Assembly: GCA_009928665.1 (NCBI GenBank)
Contig: SACF01000010.1
Location: forward strand, 1 to 64,000
Direction: 5' to 3'
DNA: 64,000 nucleotides
Source of the DNA: Alphaproteobacteria bacterium
Lineage (GTDB): Bacteria; Bacteroidota; Bacteroidia; Bacteroidales; FEN-979
Numbering within the stretch: position 1 is the first letter of the stretch; every line of letters starts with the position of its first letter. Positions 42,096 through 51,738 of this stretch are shown in pieces. The position numbers and the translations under genes were made by a program. The notes under the pieces were generated by a model. It saw nothing but the letters and a program-made list of their open reading frames with translations. It was not told where the DNA came from and searched no databases.

Positions 42096-44564
42096 ATGAA
42101 AACCATGAATAAACCATATATAACATATAGATATCTGAATTTTTGGCAGTCGCCCCTGACGATTCTACCTGCTGTACCACGGATGGCACTCCTTGTTGTT
42201 ATGGTACTGAGCAGTTTTCTGCTTCAGGCCCAGAATGGCATCATCCGTGGCAAGGTCTTGAATTATAAAAACAATGAACCGGTCCCTTTTACCAACATTA
42301 TCATCGATGGGAAACCCAATCAGGGAACAACCAGTGATTTGGACGGAAACTATACCTTGAATAACGTGGAGCCAGGCTATGTAAGGCTTGTAGCATCTTC
42401 TGTTGGATTTAAAAAGTATATCACCGAAGATTTTCTGGTCACCCGGGCCCATCCGGTAAATATCGACATCCTCCTGGATGAGCTCGTGGTCAATCTCGAT
42501 GTTATTGAGGTTCGGCCCGATGTGATCACCCGGAAGGATGAAAGTCCGGTATCAATGCAAACGCTGACCATTCAGGAGATTGAACGCAGTCCGGGCTCGA
42601 ACCGCGATATTTCAAGGGTTATCCAGTCGCTCCCGGGAGTCAGCTCAACTCCGGCTTTCCGGAACGACATCCTCATCCGCGGCGGCGGCCCAGGCGAAAA
42701 CCGCTTTTACCTCGACGGGATTGAAATTCCATACATCAACCATTTTGCCACCCAGGGCGCTTCCGGAGGCCCGACCGGAATCATCAACGTTGACTTTATC
42801 CGCGATGTGCAACTCTACTCCAGTTCATTCCCAGCCAACCGCGGAAATGCGTTGAGCTCCGTAATGGAACTCAAACAAATCGACGGGAATAAAGAAAAGT
42901 TCGGTGGCAGGTTCTCCATCGGCTCCAGCGATATTGCGCTCACCATCAATACCCCCGTGACCAAAAACTCTTCGCTGGTCATGTCGGTCCGACGGTCGTA
43001 CCTCCAGTTGCTGTTCTCGGTTCTCAAACTCCCGTTTTTGCCGACTTATAACGACTATCAGATTAAATATAAAATCGACTTTGATCAAAAGAACCAGTTG
43101 ACGTTTATTTCCATCGGTGCGCTTGATAAATCAAAACTGAACACCGGGATCCAAAATCCGACCGAGGAACAACGGTACTTGTTGAATTCCTTAAGGGTAT
43201 ACGATCAATGGAGTTACGCGATCGGAATTGTTTACCGCCACTTTCGTAAAAACGGGTATGGCACCTGGGTGTTGAGTCGCAATATGCTCGACAATCAGCA
43301 GACCAAGTATAAAAACAATATTGAAGAACCTGACAGCCTGATTTTTAAATTTCGTTCACAGGAATCTGAAAATAAATTCAGATATGAGGGGTTCAATGAA
43401 TTGGGAAACTGGAAGATCATGTATGGTGCCGGCCTGGAATACGCGAAGTACACAAACAGCACCTTTCAGAAAGTATTTGTGAAAGACAGCTTACGGACCC
43501 TGGATTACAATTCCACCCTGGGATTGTTTAAATGGAATATCAATGGCCAGGTGACAAAACCCTTTTTCAATGACAAATTGACACTTTCGGCCGGATTGAG
43601 CATGGATGCCAATAATTACAGTTCAGAGATGAACAACATGTTGCAGCAATTGTCGCCCAGAATATCCGCCTCCTGGAATTTTGCAAAAAACTGGTTTCTC
43701 AATGGTAACATTGCCCGTTATAATCAGCTCCCGGCCTATACCACGCTTGGCTTTCGCGATAACAAAGGGACCCTGGTAAACGATTCGCTTGGATTGAAAT
43801 ATATAAAAGCCGACCACTTCGTTCTGGGATTTGAATTTCTGCCCAGGCAAAATTCGAAAGTTTCACTTGAGGGGTTTTATAAAAAGTACAGCGATTACCC
43901 CTTTTCGTTGTTGGATTCTGTTTCACTTGCCAGCAAAGGGTCCAACTACGGCGCGACCGGCGACGAAGCAGTCACCTCAACCTCAAGCGGAAGAGCTTAC
44001 GGGTTTGAACTCTATTACCGGGATGCCAATCTCTTTAAGTTCAACGTGATCTTGTCGTACACCTTTGTCCGAAGCGAATTCACCAATTATTATGGCCGTT
44101 ATATTCCATCCTCATGGGACAATAAACATCTCCTTACGGTGACCGTCGGAAGAAAATTCAAATACAACTGGGAAATCGGCGTGAAATGGCGGTTTGTGGG
44201 CGGCGCTCCATACACGCCCTGGGATGAGAACAAATCAAGTCTTGTAACAGCCTGGGATGCCCAGGAAAGGGGGTATCTGAATTATGATGAATTCAATACG
44301 CTTCGATTGAAATCGTTCAACCAACTGGATCTCAGGATTGATAAAGGTTTTTACTTTAAAAAGTGGTCCTTCATGGTTTATCTTGACATCCAGAATATTC
44401 TGAACTTCAAGGCGCAGCAGGAGGATATTCTGGTCAACACTCAACCCGATGGTTCCGTGATCCGGTATACCGATCCGGAAGGAAATGAACGTTATACCCT
44501 GCGGACGATACCCAACACTTCAGGCACCATCCTGCCAGCCATCGGGATCATGTTTGATTTTTAA
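42096..44564 (+). CDS. TonB-dependent receptor with carboxypeptidase-regulatory-like domain
   Basis: 822 aa outer-membrane receptor. Signal/anchor region (LLVVMVLSSFLLQAQ), then a CarboxypepD_reg-like domain (IIRGKVLNYKNNEPVPFTNI, TSDLDGNYTLNNVEPG), a plug domain (RDISRVIQSLPGVSSTPAFRND, ILIRGGGPGENRFYLDGIEIP) and a 22-strand barrel with C-terminal ...TSGTILPAIGIMFDF ending in Phe. No SusD-like gene follows, so it is not a standard SusC/D pair; the substrate is unknown. The stop overlaps the convergent 44561-45013 gene by 4 nt. Confidence 0.9.
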   Translation: MKTMNKPYITYRYLNFWQSPLTILPAVPRMALLVVMVLSSFLLQAQNGIIRGKVLNYKNNEPVPFTNIIIDGKPNQGTTSDLDGNYTLNNVEPGYVRLVASSVGFKKYITEDFLVTRAHPVNIDILLDELVVNLDVIEVRPDVITRKDESPVSMQTLTIQEIERSPGSNRDISRVIQSLPGVSSTPAFRNDILIRGGGPGENRFYLDGIEIPYINHFATQGASGGPTGIINVDFIRDVQLYSSSFPANRGNALSSVMELKQIDGNKEKFGGRFSIGSSDIALTINTPVTKNSSLVMSVRRSYLQLLFSVLKLPFLPTYNDYQIKYKIDFDQKNQLTFISIGALDKSKLNTGIQNPTEEQRYLLNSLRVYDQWSYAIGIVYRHFRKNGYGTWVLSRNMLDNQQTKYKNNIEEPDSLIFKFRSQESENKFRYEGFNELGNWKIMYGAGLEYAKYTNSTFQKVFVKDSLRTLDYNSTLGLFKWNINGQVTKPFFNDKLTLSAGLSMDANNYSSEMNNMLQQLSPRISASWNFAKNWFLNGNIARYNQLPAYTTLGFRDNKGTLVNDSLGLKYIKADHFVLGFEFLPRQNSKVSLEGFYKKYSDYPFSLLDSVSLASKGSNYGATGDEAVTSTSSGRAYGFELYYRDANLFKFNVILSYTFVRSEFTNYYGRYIPSSWDNKHLLTVTVGRKFKYNWEIGVKWRFVGGAPYTPWDENKSSLVTAWDAQERGYLNYDEFNTLRLKSFNQLDLRIDKGFYFKKWSFMVYLDIQNILNFKAQQEDILVNTQPDGSVIRYTDPEGNERYTLRTIPNTSGTILPAIGIMFDF

Positions 44565-45013
44565 CGGCCGGGGCCGTTTTTCATCATCCGCTCCTTCAGT
44601 TCTGCCACCATTTTCAGGTATTCCTTGTATTGTGTGGCATTCAATACGCCTTTCATCTCATTTTCACGCTGGCTTTGAATGGCCAGTGCATTCTTCTTCT
44701 GTATTGCGGGATCAGCGTTCTTTCGCACTTCATCCATTTTCTTTGCATACTTCAGGTTGATTGCTTCAACCTTGGTTTCCTGAGCAGAGGTAAGCTTCAA
44801 CTGTTCCTTCATCCGGTCGGTCTGACGCTTCGCCCGCATCTCAGGAGTGGCGCCCCCGTGACCCTGGCCTCCGGATGGCGGTGGTCCGCCGTTGCCGCCT
44901 TTCTGTGCCGCGACTGTAGTGACCATCACGCTGAATAAAATAATAATCGTCATTTTCAGCATCATTCCGTATCGGATACTTTTGCTGATTGAATTGCCTG
45001 ATTCGTTCTTCAT
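44561..45013 (-). CDS. Small helical periplasmic protein (Spy/CpxP- or DUF4890-like)
   Basis: 150 aa. Hydrophobic signal segment (MMLKMTIIILFSVMVTTVAAQ; the start could be this Met at 44965), a Gly/Pro-rich stretch (KGGNGGPPPSGGQGHGG), then charged helices with MRAKRQTDRMKEQLKLTSAQETKVEAI and NALAIQSQRENEMKGVLNATQYKEYLKMV. This resembles the LTxxQ-motif Spy/CpxP-type and DUF4890 proteins of Bacteroidota, thought to be periplasmic chaperone-like or stress sensors. Family placement is by pattern only. Confidence 0.72.
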   Translation of the reverse strand: MKNESGNSISKSIRYGMMLKMTIIILFSVMVTTVAAQKGGNGGPPPSGGQGHGGATPEMRAKRQTDRMKEQLKLTSAQETKVEAINLKYAKKMDEVRKNADPAIQKKNALAIQSQRENEMKGVLNATQYKEYLKMVAELKERMMKNGPGR

Positions 45014-45207
45014 GTTAAATTTTTGTCTTTAAATTCTAACGGAATTTATGGTCTGATTATTATTTCAGATTTATACTCAGGAAAAGCTGCGATATTTCGA
45101 TTTTTTACAGGGTTTTCATGCCTTCAGATCGCTTTACTGATTAACGGGATGGTATCTTATACCTGTGCCTGTTTTTGAATCAGATCCGAAGTCTCTCAGG
45201 ATTTCGA

Positions 45208-46542
45208 TTACCCGTGATTTCCCTTGAGAAATATGTTTCTGTAATGCCGGTAGTTTAATGTCAACATAATGGTTGCGCTCATACTGCGGGTCCTGATAAG
45301 GGTTTTCAGAGCGCCGGTTGCAATCCGGAAGGGCGAAAAGATCTTTCTTTTGGCCTTCTCAATATGAAGCATCAACGCCTCCGAGGTCATCTCAGGATGG
45401 CGGATCGTGGGTTCAAAATAGTCATAATGTGCCCAGTCGCCGGGAAAGTCGGAAAAAAGCAACCGTTTGTCAGCAGTGACCTTATCCCAGAGTGCAGTTC
45501 CGGGCAGCGGTGTGAGAACCGAAGTCTGAAATGAGTCGGCCCCGCAGTGCATGGCAAACCGGGCCCGATCACGGATTGACGCGGAGGTGTCGGAATCCCA
45601 ACCGAAAATCAGGCCGGCAATGACCCCGATCCCGTGATGTTGAATGGCTTCGAAAATCCTTTTGTAACTGTTGACCCCGCGCGTAAGGTTCAACTTTTTA
45701 TTGGCTTCTATTAATTGTCCTTCCCCCTCGGCTTCAATGCCCAGAAAGATCATACGGCAACCGCTCCGGTAAGCCAGATCAAGCAGTATGGGATCGTCGG
45801 CGAAGTTAATGGACGACTGGGAAAGCCATATTTTTTTGATTCCGCGACGAAGAATACCTTCAAACAAGACCCGGGCCCGCTCCTTCGATTCGTTGTTGTG
45901 CCCGATGATGTTATCGTCGATAAAAAACACGTACTTCTGGGGGATCTCTTCCAGTTCATCCAGTACCTCTTCAACAGGTCTGAACCGGTAGTGCCGGCCG
46001 TTGAAAGCTGAAACGCTGCAAAAGGAACAATTCATCGGACAACCCCGCGTAGTCTGGATCCCCGCGCAAATATAACCCGGATGAAAAAGATCGCGCCGCG
46101 GTTTGGGTTGGAGGATCTCCCGGACCAGTGGACTTTTATAAATCCTTTTCAGATTGCCGGCCTCAAAATCCCTGATGACGGTCTCCCATACAGGCTCAGC
46201 TTCGCCCTGAACCACGCAGTCGACATATTGCATGCTCTCCTCAGGAACCATCGAGGCGTGGATGCCCCCCATGACCGTTGGAATACCCCGCTGTCGATAA
46301 ATCGCGGCAATTTCATAAGCACGCGGGGCCTGACTGGTAAAGGCAGTGATCCCCATAAGGTCGGCTTCATAAAATCGGAAGGTCTTGAAATTCTCATCGA
46401 GGATCTTGATTTTCCAGTCGGAAGGAGTGAGGGCTGCAATAATTCCGAGACCCAATGGCTGGTTGCGGGTTTTCCTGTTTATATGAAATCCGGGCCGGAG
46501 TTGGTTGGCCGGATTGATGAGCACAAGGGTCTTTCTTTTCAT
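45208..46542 (-). CDS. B12-binding-domain radical SAM protein (paralogue 1)
   Basis: 444 aa. The N-terminal domain starts KTLVLINPANQLRPG and has cobalamin-binding Rossmann features (MGGIHASMVPEE, DENFKTFRFYEADLMGITAF) but no canonical DxHxxG. The radical SAM domain has TTRGCPMNCSFCSV; the [4Fe-4S] cysteines are 168, 172 and 175 (CxxxCxxC). Conserved downstream: FIDDNIIGHNNES, LGIEAEGEGQLIEANKKLNL, GVIAGLIFGWDSD, SVLTPLPGTALWDK. Such enzymes methylate or rearrange unreactive carbons (BchE, HpnR, fosfomycin methylase types). Substrate unknown. Four nt separate it from paralogue 2. Confidence 0.88.
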   Translation of the reverse strand: MKRKTLVLINPANQLRPGFHINRKTRNQPLGLGIIAALTPSDWKIKILDENFKTFRFYEADLMGITAFTSQAPRAYEIAAIYRQRGIPTVMGGIHASMVPEESMQYVDCVVQGEAEPVWETVIRDFEAGNLKRIYKSPLVREILQPKPRRDLFHPGYICAGIQTTRGCPMNCSFCSVSAFNGRHYRFRPVEEVLDELEEIPQKYVFFIDDNIIGHNNESKERARVLFEGILRRGIKKIWLSQSSINFADDPILLDLAYRSGCRMIFLGIEAEGEGQLIEANKKLNLTRGVNSYKRIFEAIQHHGIGVIAGLIFGWDSDTSASIRDRARFAMHCGADSFQTSVLTPLPGTALWDKVTADKRLLFSDFPGDWAHYDYFEPTIRHPEMTSEALMLHIEKAKRKIFSPFRIATGALKTLIRTRSMSATIMLTLNYRHYRNIFLKGNHG

Positions 46543-46546
46543 CGTT

Positions 46547-47908
46547 TCAATCCATCAACCAGTTTTTGGGTCGCCTGATATTCCCGAAAGCCATGCTCCG
46601 GTAATTCCAGTTGCTCATGTACGACCAGTACGCGGTGATAAAGCTTCCCGTCCGCCACCAGCTTTTCAGCATCCGGCGTTTCAGAAATCCCGGTTCATAC
46701 ACTGTGTCGAAAGCCTTGAAGATATATTTCTGCATCTCTATTCGGTCCATCGTGGCAGGTTTAAAGACCAGCGACTCGTAACCGTAATGTTTCCAGTCGT
46801 CGGGAAAATTATTCAGAACCAGCATCCCTTCCCGTTGCATCCGTTCAAAAAGCCGGGTGCCGGGCAACGGGGTCAGCAACGTCGTTTGAATGGAATCGGC
46901 ATGGCACCGACGGGTGAACGCCACACGATGGTCGATCCGCTCCGGGGTGTCGTTCTCCCACCCGAAAATGAAACCCGCGATGACGGCAATGCCATATTTG
47001 TGCATCTTATCGAACACATGATCATATGAATTTACACCCATCCGCAGGTTCAACCTCTTATTGGCGCCCGACAACTGATCTTCCTGCTCCGATTCGATGC
47101 CGATAAACAACATGCGGCATCCGCTTTTTGCCGCGTATTTCAACACATCCTCATTATCGGCAACATTCAGTGAGGCCTGGCCGATCCAATCTTTCCGGAT
47201 CCCCCGGTCGATCATGGCCCGGAACAATTCGATCGCGCGTGCCTGGGCTTTGGCATTGTTCCCCACGATATTATCATCAAGGATAAAGATGTTTTTTTGC
47301 GGTATCTCAGCCATTTCGTCGATCACTTCGTCGATGGGCCGGTACCGGTAATGGCTGCCGTTGAATGCAGTGACCGAGCAGAAATCGCAATTCATCGGGC
47401 ATCCGCGGGTGGTTTGGATGGAGGCGAAAATATAAGCAGGATGAAAGAGGTCGCGGCGGGGTCGGGGCGAACGGATCAGATCGGTCAGGATCCCCTTATA
47501 AACCGGCCGGAGCGTACCCGCTTCGAAATCGCGGATCACCTGCGGCCATACCGATTCCGCCTCACCGATTACCACGCTGTCGACGTACTTTGAAGCTTCA
47601 TCCGGACACATGCTCACGTGAATCCCTCCGATGACGGTTTTTATACCTCTTTCCCGATAAATCTGCGCCAATTCGTACGCCCGTGAAACCGTCGAACTGA
47701 AAGCAGTGAAGCCGACGAAATCGGCCTCGTAATACCTGAAATCCCTGAAATTTTCATCGATGATCTTCACCTTCCAGTCGGAAGGGGTCAACGCCGCAAT
47801 AATCCCCAGGCTCAACGGCTGATACCGCGTATCCTTGTTTACAATGAATCCGCTCCCGCTTTTATTGGCGGGATTGATCAGCAATAATGTCTTTTTTTTA
47901 GAATCCAA
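46547..47908 (-). CDS. B12-binding-domain radical SAM protein (paralogue 2)
   Basis: 453 aa, same architecture as its two neighbours: KKTLLLINPANKSGSGFIVNKD start, IDENFRDFRYYEADFVGFTAF, IGGIHVSMCPDEA, GEAESVWPQVIRDFEAG, then TTRGCPMNCDFCSVTAFNGSHYRYRP with cluster cysteines 170, 174 and 177, and SGCRMLFIGIESEQEDQLSGANKRLNL, LTPLPGTRLFERM. It starts at ATG 47908. The protein is clearly homologous to 45208-46542 and 48082-49431 along the whole length, so the three arose by tandem duplication. Confidence 0.88.
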   Translation of the reverse strand: MDSKKKTLLLINPANKSGSGFIVNKDTRYQPLSLGIIAALTPSDWKVKIIDENFRDFRYYEADFVGFTAFSSTVSRAYELAQIYRERGIKTVIGGIHVSMCPDEASKYVDSVVIGEAESVWPQVIRDFEAGTLRPVYKGILTDLIRSPRPRRDLFHPAYIFASIQTTRGCPMNCDFCSVTAFNGSHYRYRPIDEVIDEMAEIPQKNIFILDDNIVGNNAKAQARAIELFRAMIDRGIRKDWIGQASLNVADNEDVLKYAAKSGCRMLFIGIESEQEDQLSGANKRLNLRMGVNSYDHVFDKMHKYGIAVIAGFIFGWENDTPERIDHRVAFTRRCHADSIQTTLLTPLPGTRLFERMQREGMLVLNNFPDDWKHYGYESLVFKPATMDRIEMQKYIFKAFDTVYEPGFLKRRMLKSWWRTGSFITAYWSYMSNWNYRSMAFGNIRRPKNWLMD

Positions 47909-48081
47909 AATTTAAAATTAGGCAATAGGCAATGGGCAATAGTGAAAAAAATATTTAAAAATTTTCACATTCTCACATTCTCAAATCCTCAAATCCTCAA
48001 ATCGTTTTCCAATTTCCAATTTCTGTTTTCCATTTTCCGTTTTCCATTTTCCATTTTCCATTGTCAATTGTCCATTGTCCG
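47909..48081 (-). repeat. Modular intergenic repeat chain
   Basis: On the minus strand after the paralogue 3 stop: TAGCGGACAATGG, ACAATTGACAATGG, several AAAATGG, then ATTTGAGG three times and AATGTGA twice (37 nt at 47973-48009 identical to 25121-25157), followed by GCCCATTGCCTATTGCC near the paralogue 2 start. Confidence 0.8.
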
Positions 48082-49431
48082 CTAGTACTTCCACTGTGAA
48101 GCCTTTTCAAGGCCCACACTCTGGTAGTTGAGATTCGAATTCCATGCCCAGACGGCGCTACGCAGACTGCGGGTATTCCACAGCGTCCGGATAAATTTTT
48201 TTCGGATAAAACGGTTGCTGCAGATTGTTTGATAGGCACGGTCGGTGGAAACGGCCAGTTCCCCGGGCGTCATCCTGCCCGGCTGAAAAACCACATCTGA
48301 AAAATGAAAGTGCTGCCAGTCAACCGGAAAATCATGGCAAAGCAGGCGTCCTGCTTCCTGCAGCCTGCCGAAAAGCCGGGTCCCCGGCAATGGAGTCAGG
48401 ACACTGGCCTGCGTGACATCCACGCTGCTTGAGGCGATATATCGTGTACGGCGCTCCAGGGCGCTTGCATCGTCGCTGTCCATCCCGAAAATAAATGCTC
48501 CCAACACGACGATGCCATTCCGGTGAATGAGCCGGAAGGCTTTCTGATAGTTTTCAACACCAAGGCGAAGATTTACTTTTTTATTGGAATCTTCAAGCGC
48601 CTCATTATTTTCAGCCTCTATCCCCAGGAGCAACATGCGGCAACCGCTTCGGGCGGCGAGTTTCAGAATCCCGGGCTTTTCGGCAATATTGAGCGACGTC
48701 TGGGCAAACCACTCTTTGTTCAGCTTCCGGCGGATCATCCCTTCAAAGATGGCAGTGGCATGTTCCTCAGCAGCCCGGCTGTAACCGATAATGTTATCAT
48801 CGACGAAGTAGATTATTTTATTCGGAACGGAGGCAATCTCCTCGACCACCGCCTCCGGATCGCGCAACCGGTAACGGTTCCCGTTGAAATGCGGAACGGA
48901 ACAGAAATCACAATCCATCGGACAACCGCGCGAGGTCTGTATCGACGCGAACAGGTAGCCGGGATGGAAAAGGTCGTGACGGGCAGGCGGAATGTCCTTC
49001 AGGTCAGCCAAAGGCGCCTGGTATCTTTGTTTTAGTTCTCCCTTTGAAAAATCCTCCAGTACTTGTTTCCAGGAACCTTCCGCTTCGCCGATCACCACGG
49101 AATCGACGAATTGCAACGCTTCATCGGGCAAAGCTGAAGCATGAATACCACCCAGGATTACACGGGTACCTTTTGACCTGTACACTGAAGCAATCTCATA
49201 AGCCCGGTTTACCGAAGCAGTGACTGCGGTAATACCAACCAGATCAGCTTCCCGGTACCGAAATGCTTTGAAATTTTCATCCAGGATCCTGACCGACCAG
49301 TCAGACGGGGTCAGGGCAGCGAGAATCCCCAGCGCCAAAGGTACCTGCTTCGATTGCCTGCGCAACAAATAACCCTTGCGGTATTGATTTGCCGGATTGA
49401 TAAGTAAAAGCCGTTTCTTCCCCTGCTCCAT
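48082..49431 (-). CDS. B12-binding-domain radical SAM protein (paralogue 3)
   Basis: About 449 aa. I start at ATG 49431 (MEQGKKRLLLINPANQ) because this matches the N-termini of both paralogues; the longer in-frame reading would run into the divergent ACP promoter. Cluster motif TSRGCPMDCDFCSVPHFNG with cysteines 170, 174 and 177; also FVDDNIIGYSRAAEE, LLLGIEAENNEALEDSNKK, VLGAFIFGMDSDD, SVLTPLPGTRLF. The N-terminal cobalamin-type domain lacks DxHxxG. It diverges from the ACP operon with about 190 nt between the starts. Confidence 0.88.
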   Translation of the reverse strand: MEQGKKRLLLINPANQYRKGYLLRRQSKQVPLALGILAALTPSDWSVRILDENFKAFRYREADLVGITAVTASVNRAYEIASVYRSKGTRVILGGIHASALPDEALQFVDSVVIGEAEGSWKQVLEDFSKGELKQRYQAPLADLKDIPPARHDLFHPGYLFASIQTSRGCPMDCDFCSVPHFNGNRYRLRDPEAVVEEIASVPNKIIYFVDDNIIGYSRAAEEHATAIFEGMIRRKLNKEWFAQTSLNIAEKPGILKLAARSGCRMLLLGIEAENNEALEDSNKKVNLRLGVENYQKAFRLIHRNGIVVLGAFIFGMDSDDASALERRTRYIASSSVDVTQASVLTPLPGTRLFGRLQEAGRLLCHDFPVDWQHFHFSDVVFQPGRMTPGELAVSTDRAYQTICSNRFIRKKFIRTLWNTRSLRSAVWAWNSNLNYQSVGLEKASQWKY

Positions 49432-49565
49432 GCAGCAAAAATAACCATAAAAAAGGAACGGATACCTCTGAAACAATAAAGTTCTCCTTCCTTCACCAGT
49501 ACGCCTGTTGCCAGTCCACAGTCCTTTGTTTGCCTGTCCGCTCTTCGTCAAACTCTTCGTCCAAC

Positions 49566-49598
49566 TTGTTTTCTTTTCATCAAATTTTTTTACCTTTG
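49566..49598 (+). promoter_or_regulatory. Promoter of the ACP-KASIII-SDR-GT2-GNAT operon
   Basis: TTG 49566-49568, 22-nt spacer, TACCTTTG 49591-49598, 25 nt before ATG 49624. Exact -7 consensus. Confidence 0.65.
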
Positions 49599-49623
49599 CC
49601 CCCAAAATTTGGTGAACCTGAAC

Positions 49624-49854
49624 ATGGAAGAGTTTATTAAACAAATTGAAGCCGAGTTTGACGATCTGAAACCCGGAATTCTGAAACCTGAAAGTCATTT
49701 TCGTGAAGTTTTTGAATGGAATTCTATCAATGCCCTGATTCTGATTGCTATGGTGAAAACCGAATATGATGTTACCCTGACTGCCGACGACCTGATCAAA
49801 TCAAAGACTGTTAACGATATCTACTCCTTAATCGAAACCAGAATAAGCAAGTAA
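49624..49854 (+). CDS. Acyl carrier protein (dedicated, atypical DSL site)
   Basis: 76 aa from ATG 49624 (MEEFIKQIEAEFD); the upstream GTG at 49609 lies just downstream of the promoter box. Acidic four-helix ACP pattern: the phosphopantetheine site is EWNSINALILIAMV with Ser34, where primary ACPs have DSLDTVE. VKTEYDVTLTADDLIKSKTVNDIYSLIE is the usual helix II-IV. The WNS in place of DSL shows it is not the housekeeping fatty-acid ACP but a specialised carrier. Directly followed (no gap) by ketoacyl synthase III. Confidence 0.85.
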   Translation: MEEFIKQIEAEFDDLKPGILKPESHFREVFEWNSINALILIAMVKTEYDVTLTADDLIKSKTVNDIYSLIETRISK

Positions 49855-50910
49855 ATGGCTCTTTTTTCCCTTTCCGGGACGAAGGTCAGCGGTATTTCCG
49901 CTGCAGTTCCCCGCAACCTGGAGTCCAACATGGATTACCGCTGGATTACGAAAAAAGAAAGGGAATCCCTGATCAAAAATATCGGTGTCGAAACCCGTCG
50001 GGTTGCCCCGAAGGGTGTTACTACTTCCGATCTATGCGTTGCAGCCGCCGAACCCCTGCTCCGGGAATTGAACTGGGATCGCAGCGAAATCGAAATGCTG
50101 GTCTTTGTTTCACAGTCGCGCGACTACCTGGTGCCCACAACGGCCTGTATTATTCAGGACCGCTTGGGATTATCGCACTCCTGCCTTGCTTATGATATCG
50201 GACTGGGTTGTTCGGGTTACGTTTATGGTCTTTCGGCCGTCGCCGGAATGATGCAAACCGGCGCAGTCCGGAAAGCCTTGTTGATGGTAGGCGACATTTC
50301 CACCCTAACAACAAGCTACCGCGATAAAAGTACCTATCCGCTTTTCGGGGATGTCGGAACCGTGACGGCCCTCGAATATGACCCCGGGGCTCCTGCTATT
50401 CATTTTAACCTTCAGACCGATGGATCGGGATACCGTGCCATCATGATCAATGACGGAGCCGCCAGAAACGTGGTGACCCGGAAGTCGTTTATTATTAAAA
50501 AGAAAGGGCCGGGAATCTACCGTTCCCGCCTGCATCTGGAACTCGACGGTATCGAAGTGTTCAATTTTACCTTACGGGAAGTGGTGCCCAATATCAAAGC
50601 ATTGCTTAATGCAAAAGAAATCAGCCTTTCCGATATCGATCATGTGGTTTTCCATCAGGCAAACCGGCTCATCAATGAAACCCTTCGTAAAATGCTGAAA
50701 TTGCACCCCGAAAAAGTTCCTTACTCCATCCGGGAGTTCGGTAACACCAGCGGGGCTTCGGTTCCGCTCACCATGGTGGTGGCTCTTCGGGATCAACTCA
50801 GAAACCAAAGGCAAAAGCTGCTCCTTTCAACCTTCGGGGTAGGTCTTTCGTGGGGTTCGGCCATTATTGAAACAGACAGTATTACTGTTCCTGACCTGCT
50901 CGAAGTTTAA
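49855..50910 (+). CDS. 3-oxoacyl-ACP synthase III family (FabH-like)
   Basis: 351 aa thiolase-fold enzyme with a complete triad: Cys119 in DIGLGCSGYVYGLS, His267 in VVFHQANRLIN, Asn297 in FGNTSGASVPL. FabH members condense an acyl-CoA with malonyl-ACP to give a beta-ketoacyl-ACP. Somewhat longer than E. coli FabH (317 aa). Position directly behind a dedicated ACP and before an SDR reductase suggests that the trio makes a short 3-hydroxyacyl-ACP, rather than starting bulk fatty-acid synthesis. Confidence 0.9.
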   Translation: MALFSLSGTKVSGISAAVPRNLESNMDYRWITKKERESLIKNIGVETRRVAPKGVTTSDLCVAAAEPLLRELNWDRSEIEMLVFVSQSRDYLVPTTACIIQDRLGLSHSCLAYDIGLGCSGYVYGLSAVAGMMQTGAVRKALLMVGDISTLTTSYRDKSTYPLFGDVGTVTALEYDPGAPAIHFNLQTDGSGYRAIMINDGAARNVVTRKSFIIKKKGPGIYRSRLHLELDGIEVFNFTLREVVPNIKALLNAKEISLSDIDHVVFHQANRLINETLRKMLKLHPEKVPYSIREFGNTSGASVPLTMVVALRDQLRNQRQKLLLSTFGVGLSWGSAIIETDSITVPDLLEV

Positions 50911-50927
50911 CCGAAATCGGATACAGG

Positions 50928-51707
50928 ATGGATGAATTTACACTGAACGGAAAAACCGTACTGGTAACCGGCGCCTCTTCCGGAATCGGGAAAGAGACCG
51001 CCCTGCTGATCCATCGCTACGGCGCACGGGTAATCCTTACCGGAAGGAACGCCGATCGTCTGGCAACCGTGATCAACCGGATAACCACACAGGCATCGGA
51101 ACCTGAGCCATCAACAGGCAAACCGGCACTTTCGGATTCCTGTTTGGTCATACAGGCTGACCTGACCGTCGAATCCGAAATGGACCGGCTCATCAACGAA
51201 CTTCCCAGACTTGACGGAATTGTGCACTGCGCGGGTATCGTAGGACCTTTGCCCGCCAAGTTTATCACCCAGCCCGACATCGACCGGATGTTTGCAATTA
51301 ATTACCACGTTCCCGTAAACCTGACGGGCAAATTATTACGGAAAAAGAAAATTGCCGATCATGCCTCCCTCGTGTTTATGTCGACCATCGCCACACGGAA
51401 TCCATATTTTGGCGGCGCCCTGTACAGCAGTTCAAAAGCCGCACTGGAAGCCTATTCCCGGACACTGGCCTTGGAAATGACGCCAAAGGGAATCCGATCC
51501 AATTTTATAATGGCCGGACTGGTTGATACGCCCATGATCGAAAATCCTTCGGAAAAGAATATGCAGGACGAAGCGCTTCAACGGTACCTGAAAAGGTATC
51601 CGTTGGGAATCGGGAAACCGCACGACGTCGCGGGATCCATTCTGTTCTTTCTTTCTGATGCCTCCCGATGGATCACCGGAACCTCCCTGATCCTTGGCGG
51701 AGAATAA
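50928..51707 (+). CDS. SDR-family oxidoreductase (3-oxoacyl-ACP reductase-like)
   Basis: 259 aa classical SDR: nucleotide-binding TGASSGIGKET, NAG motif variant HCAGIVGP, catalytic Ser152 (VFMSTIAT), Tyr166 and Lys170 (YSSSKAALEAYS), and C-terminal RWITGTSLILGGE typical of FabG-like reductases. Expected to reduce beta-ketoacyl-ACP to 3-hydroxyacyl-ACP with NADPH. 17 nt after the KASIII stop, 31 nt before the glycosyltransferase. Confidence 0.88.
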   Translation: MDEFTLNGKTVLVTGASSGIGKETALLIHRYGARVILTGRNADRLATVINRITTQASEPEPSTGKPALSDSCLVIQADLTVESEMDRLINELPRLDGIVHCAGIVGPLPAKFITQPDIDRMFAINYHVPVNLTGKLLRKKKIADHASLVFMSTIATRNPYFGGALYSSSKAALEAYSRTLALEMTPKGIRSNFIMAGLVDTPMIENPSEKNMQDEALQRYLKRYPLGIGKPHDVAGSILFFLSDASRWITGTSLILGGE

Positions 51708-51738
51708 TACGTAAATCGTCAATCACAAATCGGTTTCC

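Noticed and set aside
42096..44564. SusC/SusD polysaccharide utilisation locus
   Set aside because: No SusD-like lipoprotein follows and no glycoside hydrolase is near; it is a lone TonB receptor.
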